Below are positions 48,879 to 57,823 of a stretch of 64,000 bases of DNA, piece by piece (position 1 is the first letter of the stretch; every line of letters starts with the position of its first letter). The translations under genes and the position numbers were made by a program. Origin of the DNA: Mesorhizobium japonicum MAFF 303099 (GTDB lineage Bacteria; Pseudomonadota; Alphaproteobacteria; Rhizobiales; Rhizobiaceae); the NCBI RefSeq assembly GCF_000009625.1, contig NC_002678.2, positions 620,001 through 684,000 on the forward strand, given 5' to 3'. The notes beneath the pieces are model-generated. The model worked only from the letters and a program-made list of their open reading frames with translations. It had not been told where the DNA came from and searched no databases.

Positions 48879-51500
48879 ATGGACGTCGTCGTCGTCGAAT
48901 CGCCGGCCAAGGCGAAGACAATCAACAAATACCTCGGCAAGAACTACAAGGTTCTGGCCTCGTTCGGCCATGTCCGCGATTTGCCGGCCAAGGATGGCTC
49001 GGTGCGCCCGGATGAAGATTTCGCCATGTCCTGGGCGGTCGACACCGCCTCGGGCAAGCGGCTCGCCGACATCGCCAAGGCGGTCAAGGATGCCGACGGC
49101 CTGATCCTCGCCACCGACCCGGATCGCGAAGGCGAGGCCATTTCCTGGCATGTTCTGGAAGTGCTGAAGCAGAAGCGCGCGCTGAAGGACAAGCCGGTCA
49201 GCCGGGTCGTCTTCAACGCCATCACCAAATCGTCGGTGCTGGAAGCCATGGCCAATCCGCGCCAGATCGACGCGCCGCTGGTCGATGCCTATCTGGCCCG
49301 CCGGGCGCTGGACTATCTCGTCGGCTTCACGCTGTCGCCGGTGCTGTGGCGCAAATTGCCCGGCGCCCGCTCGGCCGGCCGCGTCCAGTCCGTGGCCTTG
49401 CGTCTGGTCTGCGACCGTGAATCCGAAATCGAACGCTTCATCCGCGAGGAATATTGGCAGATCGCCGCCATCCTCGGCACGCCGCGCAACGAGACTTTCG
49501 AGGCGCGGCTGACCGCCTTCGAGCGCAAGAAGCTGCAAAAGCTCGACATTGCCAACAAGGCGCAGGCCGACGACATCAAGGCGATGCTCGAGGGCGCGAC
49601 CTTCAAGGCGTTGTCGGTGGAAGCCAAGCCGACCAAGCGCAACCCAGGCCCGCCCTTCACCACCTCGACCTTGCAGCAGGCCGCCTCCTCGGGCCTCGGT
49701 TTTTCGGCCACCCGCACCATGCAGGTGGCGCAGCGGCTCTATGAGGGTATGGAGATCGGCGGCGAAACGACCGGCCTGATCACCTATATGCGAACAGACG
49801 GCGTGCAGATGGCGCCCGAGGCTATCGACGCTGCCCGCGATGCCATCGCCAAGGAATTCGGCCCGAAATATCTGCCGGAAAAGCCGCGTTTCTACACGAC
49901 CAAGGCCAAGAATGCCCAGGAAGCGCACGAGGCGATCCGTCCGACGGATTTCATGCGCACTCCGGCATCGGTTCGGCAGTATCTCGATTCCGACCAGATG
50001 CGGCTTTATGAGCTGATCTGGAAGCGCGCCATCGCCAGCCAGATGCAGCCGGCCGAAATCGAGCGCACCACAGTCGAGATCGAGGCCGTCAATGGCGCCC
50101 GCACAGCCGAACTTCGCGCTGTCGGTTCGGTCGTTCGCTTCGACGGCTTCATCGCCGCCTACACCGATCAGAAGGACGACGACGCGGAGGACGAGGAAAA
50201 CCGCCGTCTGCCGGAAATCCGCGCCGGCGAGCAGCTTGCCCGCCAGGCAATCAACGCCACCCAGCACACGACCGAGCCGCCACCGCGCTATTCCGAGGCC
50301 ACGCTGATCAAGAAGCTGGAAGAACTCGGCATCGGCCGGCCGTCGACCTATACGGCAATCCTGAAGACGCTCGAGGACCGCGACTATGTCACGATCGACA
50401 AGCGCCGGCTGGTGCCGCAGGCCAAGGGCCGCCTGCTGTCCGCTTTCCTCGAAAGCTTCTTCGAGCGCTATGTCGAATATGACTTCACGGCATCGCTGGA
50501 GGAAAAGCTCGACGAGATTTCCGACGGCAAGCTCGCCTGGAAGGACGTGCTGCGCGATTTCTGGAAGGATTTTTCGGGCGCCGTCGCCGACATCAAGGAG
50601 CTGCGCGTCACCGATGTGCTCGATGCGCTGAACGAGGAACTGGCGCCCCTGGTCTTCCCCGCGCGCGAAGACGGCTCCAACCCGCGGATCTGCCCGAAAT
50701 GCGGCACCGGCAACCTCTCGCTGAAGCTCGGCAAGTTCGGCGCCTTCGTCGGCTGCTCGAACTATCCGGAATGCTCCTTCACCCGCCAGCTCGGCGACGC
50801 CGCCAATCCTAATGGCGAGAATGGCGGCGGCGATGACGGCACCAAGGTGCTCGGCAAGGATCCCTACACGGCCGAGGAAATCACCCTGCGATCGGGTCGC
50901 TTCGGGCCCTACCTCCAGCGCGGCGACGGTAAGGACGCCAAGCGCTCGAGCCTGCCCAAGGGCTGGACGCCCGAAACCATCGACCATGAGAAAGCATTGG
51001 CGTTGCTGGCGCTGCCGCGCGATATCGGCAAGCATCCTGAAACGTCCAAGATGATCTCGGCCGGGCTCGGCCGCTACGGCCCGTTCGTGCTGCATGATGG
51101 CACCTATGCCAATCTCGACAGCATCGAGGATGTGTTCTCGATCGGCCTCAACCGCGCCGTCACGGTGATCGCCGAGAAGCAGTCGAAGGGCAAGGGCGGC
51201 CGCAATGGCGGCACGCCGGCGGCGCTGAAGGAGCTTGGCGACCATCCGGACGGTGGCGGCAAGATCGTCGTGCGCGACGGCAAATACGGGCCTTACGTCA
51301 ATTTCGGCAAGGTCAATGCCACGCTGCCCAAGGGCAAGGATCCGCAATCGGTGACCATCGAGGACGCGCTGGCGCTGATTGCCGAGAAGGAAGCCAAGGG
51401 CGGCGGCGGCAAGAAGCCGTTCCGCAAGGCAGCCGCGGCCAAGGCGCCCGCGGCCAAGAAAACAGCCGCCAGGAAGCCGGCGGCGAAGAAAAAAGGGTAG
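48879..51500 (+). CDS. topA: DNA topoisomerase I
   Basis: 873 residues; type IA enzyme relaxing negative supercoils. TOPRIM domain at the N-terminus (V-V-E-S-P-A-K-A-K-T and D-P-D-R-E-G-E-A-I). The active-site Tyr is in G-L-I-T-Y-M-R-T-D-G (about 300). A C-terminal zinc ribbon is clear (C-P-K-C-G ... C-S-N-Y-P-E-C, about 605-635), then repeated K-x-G-R-F/Y-G-P-Y/F units. The tail is a Lys/Ala-rich basic stretch typical of alphaproteobacterial TopA. rnr starts 6 bases after its stop, so they form an operon. Confidence 0.96.
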   Translation: MDVVVVESPAKAKTINKYLGKNYKVLASFGHVRDLPAKDGSVRPDEDFAMSWAVDTASGKRLADIAKAVKDADGLILATDPDREGEAISWHVLEVLKQKRALKDKPVSRVVFNAITKSSVLEAMANPRQIDAPLVDAYLARRALDYLVGFTLSPVLWRKLPGARSAGRVQSVALRLVCDRESEIERFIREEYWQIAAILGTPRNETFEARLTAFERKKLQKLDIANKAQADDIKAMLEGATFKALSVEAKPTKRNPGPPFTTSTLQQAASSGLGFSATRTMQVAQRLYEGMEIGGETTGLITYMRTDGVQMAPEAIDAARDAIAKEFGPKYLPEKPRFYTTKAKNAQEAHEAIRPTDFMRTPASVRQYLDSDQMRLYELIWKRAIASQMQPAEIERTTVEIEAVNGARTAELRAVGSVVRFDGFIAAYTDQKDDDAEDEENRRLPEIRAGEQLARQAINATQHTTEPPPRYSEATLIKKLEELGIGRPSTYTAILKTLEDRDYVTIDKRRLVPQAKGRLLSAFLESFFERYVEYDFTASLEEKLDEISDGKLAWKDVLRDFWKDFSGAVADIKELRVTDVLDALNEELAPLVFPAREDGSNPRICPKCGTGNLSLKLGKFGAFVGCSNYPECSFTRQLGDAANPNGENGGGDDGTKVLGKDPYTAEEITLRSGRFGPYLQRGDGKDAKRSSLPKGWTPETIDHEKALALLALPRDIGKHPETSKMISAGLGRYGPFVLHDGTYANLDSIEDVFSIGLNRAVTVIAEKQSKGKGGRNGGTPAALKELGDHPDGGGKIVVRDGKYGPYVNFGKVNATLPKGKDPQSVTIEDALALIAEKEAKGGGGKKPFRKAAAAKAPAAKKTAARKPAAKKKG

Positions 51501-51506
51501 GACGGC

Positions 51507-53813
51507 GTGGCGCGCAGGATCACCGGACGGAGCCACGGCGATCCACGCACCGCCGACACGAGGGCCAAGGTCAAGGACGACTATCGGCCTTCGCGCGACG
51601 AAATCCTGCGCTATATCGCCGAAAATCCCGATCGTGCCGGAAAGCGCGACATCGCCAAGGCCTTCGCTTTGCGCGGCGATGACCGCATCTGGCTGAAAGA
51701 CATTCTGCGCGACCTGCAGGATGAAGGCGTGCTGACCAAGGAGCGCAAGCGGCTGGCCCGCGTCGGCGCCCTGCCCCATGTCGCCGTGCTCGACATTTTT
51801 GGCCGTGACGGCGACGGCATCCTGCTGGCGCATCCGGCGGAGTCAATCGGCAGCGGCGAGCCGCCCGTGGTCTCGATCCGCGTTTCGCGCAGCGGCAACG
51901 GCCCGGCGCCCGGCATTGGCGACCGCGTCCTGGCCAAGACCTTCCCGACCGATGATCCGTCCGGCCCCGCCTATACCGGCCGGGTGATGAAGATCTTCGA
52001 GAAGCGCACCGATGCCGTCCTCGGCGTCTTTCGCGTGCTAAAGGACGGCACCTTCCGCATCGAACCGGTGGAACGGCGCCAGCCCGAACTGATCGTCGAC
52101 AAGGAATTCCAGAACGGCGCTGAGAATGGCGACCTGGTCGAGGTCGAGCCCGCGCGGGCTTCCCGCTACGGGCTGCCGAAAGCCAAGGTGCTCAATGTGC
52201 TCGGCTCGTTGACCAGTGAAAAGGCGGTCTCGATGATCGCCATCCACGCCCACGACATCCCGCACATCTTTCCGGCTGATGTCATCGCCGAATCCGAAGC
52301 CGTCAAGCCGGCAACGCTTGACCGCCGCGAGGACTGGCGCGACCTGCCTCTCGTCACCATCGATCCGGCCGACGCCAAGGACCACGATGACGCGGTCTTC
52401 GCGACGCCTGATCTCGACGAAAAGAACCCGGGCGGCGTGATCGCCACCGTGGCGATCGCCGACGTTGCCGCCTATGTCCGCTATGGCACGGCGCTGGACC
52501 GCGAAGCCTTGAAGCGCGGCAATTCGGTCTATTTCCCGGATCGCGTCGTGCCGATGCTGCCGGAGCGCATCTCGAACGATCTCTGTTCGCTGCGAGAGGG
52601 CCAGGATCGCCCGGCGCTGGCCGTGCGCATGACCTTCTCCGCCGAAGGTCACAAGATCAGGCACTCCTTCCACCGCGTGATGATGAAATCGGCGGCGAAG
52701 CTTGCCTATCCGCAGGCGCAGGCGGCCATCGACGGCGCGCCCGACGAGAAGACCGGCCCGATCCTCGACACCGTGCTGAAGCCGCTCTGGGATGCCTATG
52801 CGATCCTCAAGCGCGGTCGCGCCGGCCGACAGCCGCTCGAACTCGACCTACCGGAGCGCAAGATCATGCTCAAGCCGGACGGCACGGTCGACCGTGTCAT
52901 CGTGCCGGAACGGCTCGATGCCCATAAGCTGATCGAAGAATTCATGATCCAGGCCAATGTCGCCGCCGCCGAGACGCTGGAGGCGAAGAAGCAGGCGCTG
53001 GTCTACCGCGTCCACGACGCGCCGTCGCTCGCCAAGCAGGAATCGCTACGCGAATTCCTGCAGACGCTCGGCCTGTCACTGGCGCGCGGCGCGCAGATGC
53101 GGCCCAGCCAGTTCAACGGCATTCTCGAGCGCGTGCGCGGCGCCGACAACGAGGCACTGGTCAACGAGGTGGTGCTGCGCTCGCAGAGCCAGGCTGAATA
53201 CTCGCCCGGGAATATCGGCCATTTCGGCCTCAACCTCAGGCGCTACGCGCATTTCACCTCGCCGATCCGCCGCTATGCCGATTTGATCGTGCATCGCGGG
53301 CTTATTGCCGCACTCGGCCTCGGACCGGGAGGACTGACGCAGGACGAAGCAGCTCGGCTCGAAGACGTTGCGATACTGATCTCCGGCACGGAACGGCGTG
53401 CCATGGCGGCCGAGCGCGACACGGTCGACCGGCTGATTGCAGCCTATCTCGCCGAGCGCATCGACGACCGCTTCGACGCCCGCATCTCCGGCGTCACCAA
53501 ATCAGGACTATTTGTCCAATTGCCGCAATATGGCGCCGATGGCTTCATCCCCGTGTCAACGCTGGGCGGCGATTACTATATATACGACGAAGCCGCTCGC
53601 TCGCTCTTCGGAGAACGCACGGGCAAAGGCTACCAGCTCGCGGACCATGTCGAGGTCCGGCTCGTCGAGGTGGCACCCATGGCCGGCGCCATGCGCTTCG
53701 AGATGCTGACAGACCCGAAGCCCCTGCCAGGCTCCACCAGGTCGTTTCACAAGGCCAAGGGCCGCGCCCGTGCGTCGCAATCGCGACCGGGTTCGCGCGG
53801 CAGGAGACGATAA
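51507..53813 (+). CDS. rnr: Ribonuclease R
   Basis: 768 residues; processive 3'-5' exoribonuclease that degrades structured RNA. Cold-shock-like N-terminal domains precede the RNB catalytic domain with the metal-binding D-P-A-D-A-K-D-H-D-D-A-V. S1 domain near the end (F-D-A-R-I-S-G-V-T-K-S-G-L-F-V) and a basic Ser/Arg tail. It begins with GTG at 51507, 6 bases after topA, and its TAA overlaps the next ATG (TAATG), so topA-rnr-DUF983 are coupled. Confidence 0.95.
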   Translation: MARRITGRSHGDPRTADTRAKVKDDYRPSRDEILRYIAENPDRAGKRDIAKAFALRGDDRIWLKDILRDLQDEGVLTKERKRLARVGALPHVAVLDIFGRDGDGILLAHPAESIGSGEPPVVSIRVSRSGNGPAPGIGDRVLAKTFPTDDPSGPAYTGRVMKIFEKRTDAVLGVFRVLKDGTFRIEPVERRQPELIVDKEFQNGAENGDLVEVEPARASRYGLPKAKVLNVLGSLTSEKAVSMIAIHAHDIPHIFPADVIAESEAVKPATLDRREDWRDLPLVTIDPADAKDHDDAVFATPDLDEKNPGGVIATVAIADVAAYVRYGTALDREALKRGNSVYFPDRVVPMLPERISNDLCSLREGQDRPALAVRMTFSAEGHKIRHSFHRVMMKSAAKLAYPQAQAAIDGAPDEKTGPILDTVLKPLWDAYAILKRGRAGRQPLELDLPERKIMLKPDGTVDRVIVPERLDAHKLIEEFMIQANVAAAETLEAKKQALVYRVHDAPSLAKQESLREFLQTLGLSLARGAQMRPSQFNGILERVRGADNEALVNEVVLRSQSQAEYSPGNIGHFGLNLRRYAHFTSPIRRYADLIVHRGLIAALGLGPGGLTQDEAARLEDVAILISGTERRAMAAERDTVDRLIAAYLAERIDDRFDARISGVTKSGLFVQLPQYGADGFIPVSTLGGDYYIYDEAARSLFGERTGKGYQLADHVEVRLVEVAPMAGAMRFEMLTDPKPLPGSTRSFHKAKGRARASQSRPGSRGRRR

Positions 53814-54265
53814 TGCCAAAGGAATTAGGGATACAAGAACAGGTTTTCGGCGGTGAACATCACACTGGCCGGGTTGCCCGCCCCTTGTGGACGGCGATGA
53901 AGCGCGGCCTTTTGGGCCGCTGCCCGAACTGCGGCGAAGGCAAGCTGTTTCGCGGCTTCACCAAGACCGTCGACACCTGCAGCGTCTGTGGCGAGGAAAT
54001 CCATCACCATCGCGCCGATGACCTGCCGGCCTATCTGGTCATTGTCATCGTCGGCCACATCGTTCTCGGTGCGTTCATGGGCGTGGAAGCGACATCGACG
54101 CTCTCAACCTGGCAGCACATCCTCATCTGGGTGCCTCTGACCATCATTTTGTCGGTTGCGCTGCTGCAGCCTGTCAAAGGTGCCGTCATAGGACTGCAAT
54201 GGGCGTTCTATATGCACGGATTCGGTGGCGAAAAGGATGGGGCGGGCTCCCACCACGGCGCCTGA
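53813..54265 (+). CDS. DUF983 family protein (zinc ribbon plus two membrane helices)
   Basis: 150 residues. A zinc-ribbon-like pair (R-C-P-N-C-G-E-G-K-L-F and C-S-V-C-G-E-E-I-H-H-H) lies at about 36-66, followed by membrane helices at about 76-95 and 103-123. A Gly/His-rich tail ends the protein. DUF983 proteins often sit with cytochrome oxidase genes, but here the partner is rnr. No function assigned. Start overlaps the rnr stop by one base. Confidence 0.85.
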   Translation: MPKELGIQEQVFGGEHHTGRVARPLWTAMKRGLLGRCPNCGEGKLFRGFTKTVDTCSVCGEEIHHHRADDLPAYLVIVIVGHIVLGAFMGVEATSTLSTWQHILIWVPLTIILSVALLQPVKGAVIGLQWAFYMHGFGGEKDGAGSHHGA

Positions 54266-54308
54266 TGCGCCACTGGCGCAACACGCCAATCGCTAAGGCC
54301 ACTTTCGC

Positions 54309-55079
54309 ATGCAAGAAGTTTCCGCTAGGTCCCTGCGCATGGAAGCAATGACCAAGGCGGATGTCGACAAGCTCGACAAGGGTCTCGCCGCACATGGCGG
54401 CCGGCCTCTGCGGCCGCGTGATGCCGCGACCCTGATCCTGCTCGACCGCAAGGGCGATGAGGTGCTGGTGCTGATGGGGCGCCGCCACGCCGGCCACGCC
54501 TTCATGCCTGGGAAATTCGTGTTTCCCGGTGGCCGTACCGATCCGGCCGACAGCCGCATCGCGACGGCCACCGCATTGCATCGCGACGAGGAAGCGAAGC
54601 TGCTGGCTGGTCCCGGCCGCACCAGTGCCGCGCGGGCCCGCGCCGTCGCCTTGTCCGCAATTCGCGAGACCTATGAGGAAGCCGGTCTGCTCATCGGCGA
54701 GAGGGCCGCCTTTGCCACCGACAAGCGCGACTGGCAAGGTTTCGTCGAACACGGCGTCAGGCCTTCGCTCGAAACGCTGCGTTTCATCGCGCGCGCCATC
54801 ACGCCGCCCAACCGGGTGCGCCGCTTCGATACGCGCTTCTTCAGCGCCTGGCGCAGCGATGTGGCCGTTGAACTGCCGGGCGGCGGTCCGACCAACGAAC
54901 TTGAGGAACTGGTCTGGCTGCCGCTTGCCAAGGCCAGGGAAGCCGACATACCCGACATCACCCGAATGATCCTGGACGAGTTGGAAAAACGCCTTGCCCA
55001 TGATCCGCTGCTGCGTCCGGGCGGCCCCGTGCCCTTCTACCGGCTTGTCCGCAACCGCTTCACCCGCGAACTTCTGTAG
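54309..55079 (+). CDS. NUDIX hydrolase (NUDT7/19-like, interrupted Nudix box)
   Basis: 256 residues. The Nudix motif is split: F-V-F-P-G-G-R-T-D-P-A-D (about 70-81), then an insertion of about 35 residues, then A-I-R-E-T-Y-E-E-A-G-L-L-I-G (about 117-130) with the catalytic R-E-x-x-E-E. This insertion is typical of the CoA-diphosphatase-like NUDT7/NUDT19 branch, so a CoA-type or other nucleoside-diphosphate-linked substrate is possible. ATGs at 54339 and 54348 are alternative starts. 43 bases after the DUF983 gene, probably co-transcribed. Confidence 0.83.
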   Translation: MQEVSARSLRMEAMTKADVDKLDKGLAAHGGRPLRPRDAATLILLDRKGDEVLVLMGRRHAGHAFMPGKFVFPGGRTDPADSRIATATALHRDEEAKLLAGPGRTSAARARAVALSAIRETYEEAGLLIGERAAFATDKRDWQGFVEHGVRPSLETLRFIARAITPPNRVRRFDTRFFSAWRSDVAVELPGGGPTNELEELVWLPLAKAREADIPDITRMILDELEKRLAHDPLLRPGGPVPFYRLVRNRFTRELL

Positions 55080-55080
55080 A

Positions 55081-55124
55081 GCAATTCCAGGAAGAGTGTG
55101 ACGCGGTTTTCCGCCCGGAATTGC
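55081..55124. repeat. Short interspersed palindromic repeat, copy B
   Basis: GCAATTCC...GGAATTGC bounded palindrome starting 2 bases after the Nudix stop codon. The core A-C-G-C-G-G-T-T-T-T-C-C is shared with copy A at 39937-39979 in opposite orientation. Confidence 0.75.
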
Positions 55125-55157
55125 GTAAGATCAACGAGACAGAGTATTCACTATCCC

Positions 55158-56336
55158 ATGACGGTCGATACCCAACCACAGGGCGACGAACGCGTACACT
55201 GGCTGCCGATGGTGGCGGCGATCTCGTCAATCAGCGTCGTCGGCATCGCCATTGGCCTCGGCATGCCACTGCTCAGCGTCATCCTGGAAACGCGCGGCCA
55301 CTCGGCTTCGATGATCGGCCTCAACACCGCCGTGGCCGGCCTGGCCTCGATCGCCGGTGCGCCGCTGGCGACACCGCTCGCCATGCGCTTTGGCGTCGCC
55401 TGGACCATGATCGCCATGATTGCCACCGGCGCTCTCGCCTTCGTCGGTTTCCATTTCGCGCCCAATTTCTGGATGTGGTTCCCGCTGCGCATCGTGCTGC
55501 ATATCGCGTTGACGGTGCTGTTCATCCTGTCGGAATTCTGGATCAGCACGTCGGCACCGCCGCACCGGCGCGGCCTTGTTCTTGGCATCTACGCCACCGT
55601 CCTGTCGCTCGGTTTTGCCGCCGGACCGTGGCTGTTCGCCCATCTCGGCAGCTCCGGCTTCAGGCCGTTCGGCGTCATCATCGCACTGGTCACGCTGGCC
55701 GCGATACCGGTGCTGGCCGCGCGCAATGAAAGCCCCTCCATCGTCGCCGATGGCGAAACCAGCAATTTCCTGCGCTACATCTGGCTGGTGCCGACCGCGA
55801 CTTTTGCCGTGCTGGTGTTCGGCGCGGTCGAGACCGGCGGCTTCGCGCTGTTCCCGGTCTATGGCAACCGCATCGGCTATTCCGAAGCCGACGCCGCATT
55901 GCTGCTGACCATGATCGGCCTTGGCAATGTGCTCTTGCAGATTCCGATCGGCATGATCAGCGACCGCGTTTCGGACCGGCGTTATCTGCTGCTCGCCTGC
56001 GCCACGGTTGGCCTTGCCGGCACGCTGTTCATGCCCTTCTTTGCGGCGAACTGGCACTTGATGGCAGCGCTTCTGTTCGTCTGGGGCGGTGTCGTCGCGG
56101 CCATGTACACGATCGGCCTCGCCCATCTCGGTTCGCAGCTCTCCGGCCACGAACTGGCGTCGGCCAACGCAGCCTTCGTGCTGTGCTACGGCGTCGGCAT
56201 GGTGCTTGGCCCACAGGCGATCGGCATCGGCATGGACAGTTTCGGGCCTTCCGGTTTCGGCTGGTCGCTCGGCCTGTTCTTCGGCGCCTACATCGCCCTG
56301 GTCTGCTTCAGGCTGGTTCGCAAGATCCTTTTGTAG
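55158..56336 (+). CDS. MFS transporter, YcaD-like
   Basis: 392 residues with twelve predicted helices and the loop motif P-L-A-M-R-F-G after helix 2. A second G-M-I-S-D-R-V-S-D-R-R after helix 8 is the repeat of motif A. It resembles the YcaD/YhhS branch of MFS proteins. Substrate unknown. The start at 55158 is preferred; upstream codons lie within the palindromic repeat. Confidence 0.86.
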   Translation: MTVDTQPQGDERVHWLPMVAAISSISVVGIAIGLGMPLLSVILETRGHSASMIGLNTAVAGLASIAGAPLATPLAMRFGVAWTMIAMIATGALAFVGFHFAPNFWMWFPLRIVLHIALTVLFILSEFWISTSAPPHRRGLVLGIYATVLSLGFAAGPWLFAHLGSSGFRPFGVIIALVTLAAIPVLAARNESPSIVADGETSNFLRYIWLVPTATFAVLVFGAVETGGFALFPVYGNRIGYSEADAALLLTMIGLGNVLLQIPIGMISDRVSDRRYLLLACATVGLAGTLFMPFFAANWHLMAALLFVWGGVVAAMYTIGLAHLGSQLSGHELASANAAFVLCYGVGMVLGPQAIGIGMDSFGPSGFGWSLGLFFGAYIALVCFRLVRKILL

Positions 56337-56448
56337 AGCGTCTGGAATAGCGATTCTGTTCGCGTACGCAGCAGCTGCTGACAGAACCGTGTCAGGAGCC
56401 ACGCGGTAAAAGAGTATCCCCAAAACATCGGAAGTTGAGGACACTCCC

Positions 56449-56907
56449 ATGATCGACAGCGGCTTTGAAACCACATCCCTGCGAATGACGCTCCTGCTGC
56501 TCGTGACCTTCCAGGCCCCGGCGGCGGATGTCGACCGTATCATGGACGCGGTGGTTGCGATCGCCCCGCTGGCGATGGGCAAATATGACCGCAACGCCTA
56601 TCAGTCAGCGCACGGCATCGAGCGCTACAGGCCGCTCGAAGGGGCAGCGGCCGGCGCCGAAATCGAATTGCGCCGTCGCCCGGGCACGGTCGAGGTGTCC
56701 TTCGAATTGCCCGACGACCAGGCGTTGGCTGCCCAAGTCGTTGAGGCGATTTTCCAGGCCCATTCCTACCAGGAGCCGGTGATCCGCATCCAGCCGATCC
56801 TCGCCAGCCGCTCCAAGGGACTGGACGACCGCGCCAATCCGAATCGCTGGTGGAACACCACCGGGGACTGGAAAAAGATAGCGGCGCCGGAGACACAAAC
56901 CGCATGA
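56449..56907 (+). CDS. Stand-alone NIF3-insert/CutA-like domain protein
   Basis: 152 residues. A ferredoxin-like (PII/CutA-type) fold is suggested by the pattern of strands and by G-K-Y-D-R-N-A-Y-Q-S-A-H-G-I-E-R-Y-R-P-L followed by E-G-A, which parallels the G-N-Y-x-x-x-x-F-x-x-x-G-x-x-x-F-x-P-x-x-G-A segment of the insert in YqfO/NIF3 proteins. The dinuclear-metal part of NIF3 is absent. Start at 56449 is supported by GAGG 9 bases upstream. Function unknown; a trimeric regulatory or metal-sensing role is only a guess. Confidence 0.65.
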   Translation: MIDSGFETTSLRMTLLLLVTFQAPAADVDRIMDAVVAIAPLAMGKYDRNAYQSAHGIERYRPLEGAAAGAEIELRRRPGTVEVSFELPDDQALAAQVVEAIFQAHSYQEPVIRIQPILASRSKGLDDRANPNRWWNTTGDWKKIAAPETQTA

Positions 56908-56955
56908 TTTGAGGCCATAGGGCGGTTCCGGTGGGGCGGAGAAGCTCCGCCGGGC

Positions 56956-56983
56956 TTGACTTTCCAGGCACGTTCTTTATGTG
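56956..56983 (+). promoter_or_regulatory. Likely sigma-70 promoter of rpmG
   Basis: TTGACT at 56956 and TATGTG at 56978 with 16-base spacing, about 78 bases before the rpmG ATG. A small hairpin (GGCGGAGAAGCTCCGCC, 56935-56951) sits just upstream and may end the preceding transcript. Confidence 0.55.
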
Positions 56984-57060
56984 TCGCGCCAAGTTTCCCG
57001 CGTCCGGGTGTCTTCCCGTGCTCCAGCGGCCAAAACCCCACGAACAAACGGACTGATACC

Positions 57061-57228
57061 ATGGCCAAAGCCGCAAACATCAAGATCAAGCTTCTGTCGA
57101 CCGCCGACACCGGTTTCTTCTACGTGACCAGCAAGAACAGCCGTACCAAGACCGACAAGCTGTCGTTCCGCAAGTACGACCCGGTCGCCAAGAAGCACGT
57201 TGAATTCAAGGAAACCAAGATCAAGTAA
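57061..57228 (+). CDS. rpmG: 50S ribosomal protein L33
   Basis: 55 residues, complete ([15 protein letters not shown] to K-E-T-K-I-K). It has no cysteines, so it is the zinc-free form. Own promoter and strong terminator indicate a monocistronic, highly expressed gene. Confidence 0.97.
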   Translation: MAKAANIKIKLLSTADTGFFYVTSKNSRTKTDKLSFRKYDPVAKKHVEFKETKIK

Positions 57229-57250
57229 TCTGGGTTTTTCCCTTGCAAAC

Positions 57251-57279
57251 AAAAACGCCGCCCATCGGGCGGCGTTTTT
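57251..57279 (+). terminator. Rho-independent terminator of rpmG
   Basis: Perfect hairpin AAAAACGCCGCCC / GGGCGGCGTTTTT with a 3-base loop and a T-run, 22 bases after the stop. Confidence 0.93.
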
Positions 57280-57437
57280 GTGTCTAAGTCATTGTTCTGT
57301 TAAGATAAGTGACGGACAGCATAGTGGCCAGCGCAATGCGTCGGGTAGCCAAAATGGCTAAACCACGAGCCGCCATTCCTTAAATTGCCGATTCATCCAT
57401 TAGCAATCCCTAAACTAAGTGGGAGGACGATACGGCG

Positions 57438-57650
57438 TTGGGTTGGCTAGTGGGTGTTGCGATGCAAAGCGACTTTGCAGCGGCGCGCGAGCTGTTGGAA
57501 TGCGCACAAAACCGCCTGTGCGGCGAGGACGAAACAAGCCAAAGGATCCGCGCCAGGCTAGATGTGATGATCGAAGAAATAGCGGCTGCGGAATTTCAGA
57601 AGTCGCCTCTGACGATCGTGCCTTTCCCGAGAAGTCGGCCGCCGAGGTAG
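57438..57650 (+). CDS. Probable small conserved protein, unknown function
   Basis: 70 residues if begun at the TTG at 57438, which has a strong ribosome site (GGGAGGA, 10 bases upstream). The alternative ATG at 57462 has none. The protein is helical and acidic (L-L-E-C-A-Q-N-R-L, R-A-R-L-D-V-M-I-E-E-I-A-A-A-E-F), ending in a basic Pro-rich V-P-F-P-R-S-R-P-P-R tail of a kind seen in small Rhizobiales proteins. Stands alone between rpmG and the ABC operon. Moderate confidence that it is expressed. Confidence 0.5.
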   Translation: MGWLVGVAMQSDFAAARELLECAQNRLCGEDETSQRIRARLDVMIEEIAAAEFQKSPLTIVPFPRSRPPR

Positions 57651-57788
57651 CGCAACAAATAGCCCCCACGACGCTGGGGCCTGGCGGCACGAAAACCCGC
57701 CTCTCCTTTCGAAGCGGCCGATCCCTCGTAAATCTGGTGAAGCAGGGTACCTTCCTAGCAATTGCAGCGCACCGCCTGCTGAGGCTGT

Positions 57789-57808
57789 GGGCTGAGTTCC
57801 CTCAGCCC
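57789..57808 (-). terminator. Hairpin after the sugar ABC operon
   Basis: 8-bp stem GGGCTGAG / CTCAGCCC with a 4-base loop, 15 bases beyond the stop of the last gene of the operon. No T-run, so it may act as an mRNA end-stabiliser. Confidence 0.45.
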
Positions 57809-57823
57809 CGCCCGAAATCTCCT

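Noticed and set aside
48858..51833. 991-codon minus-strand frame opposite topA
   Set aside because: topA is complete with all its motifs on the plus strand. The reverse frame is low-complexity and has no family features.
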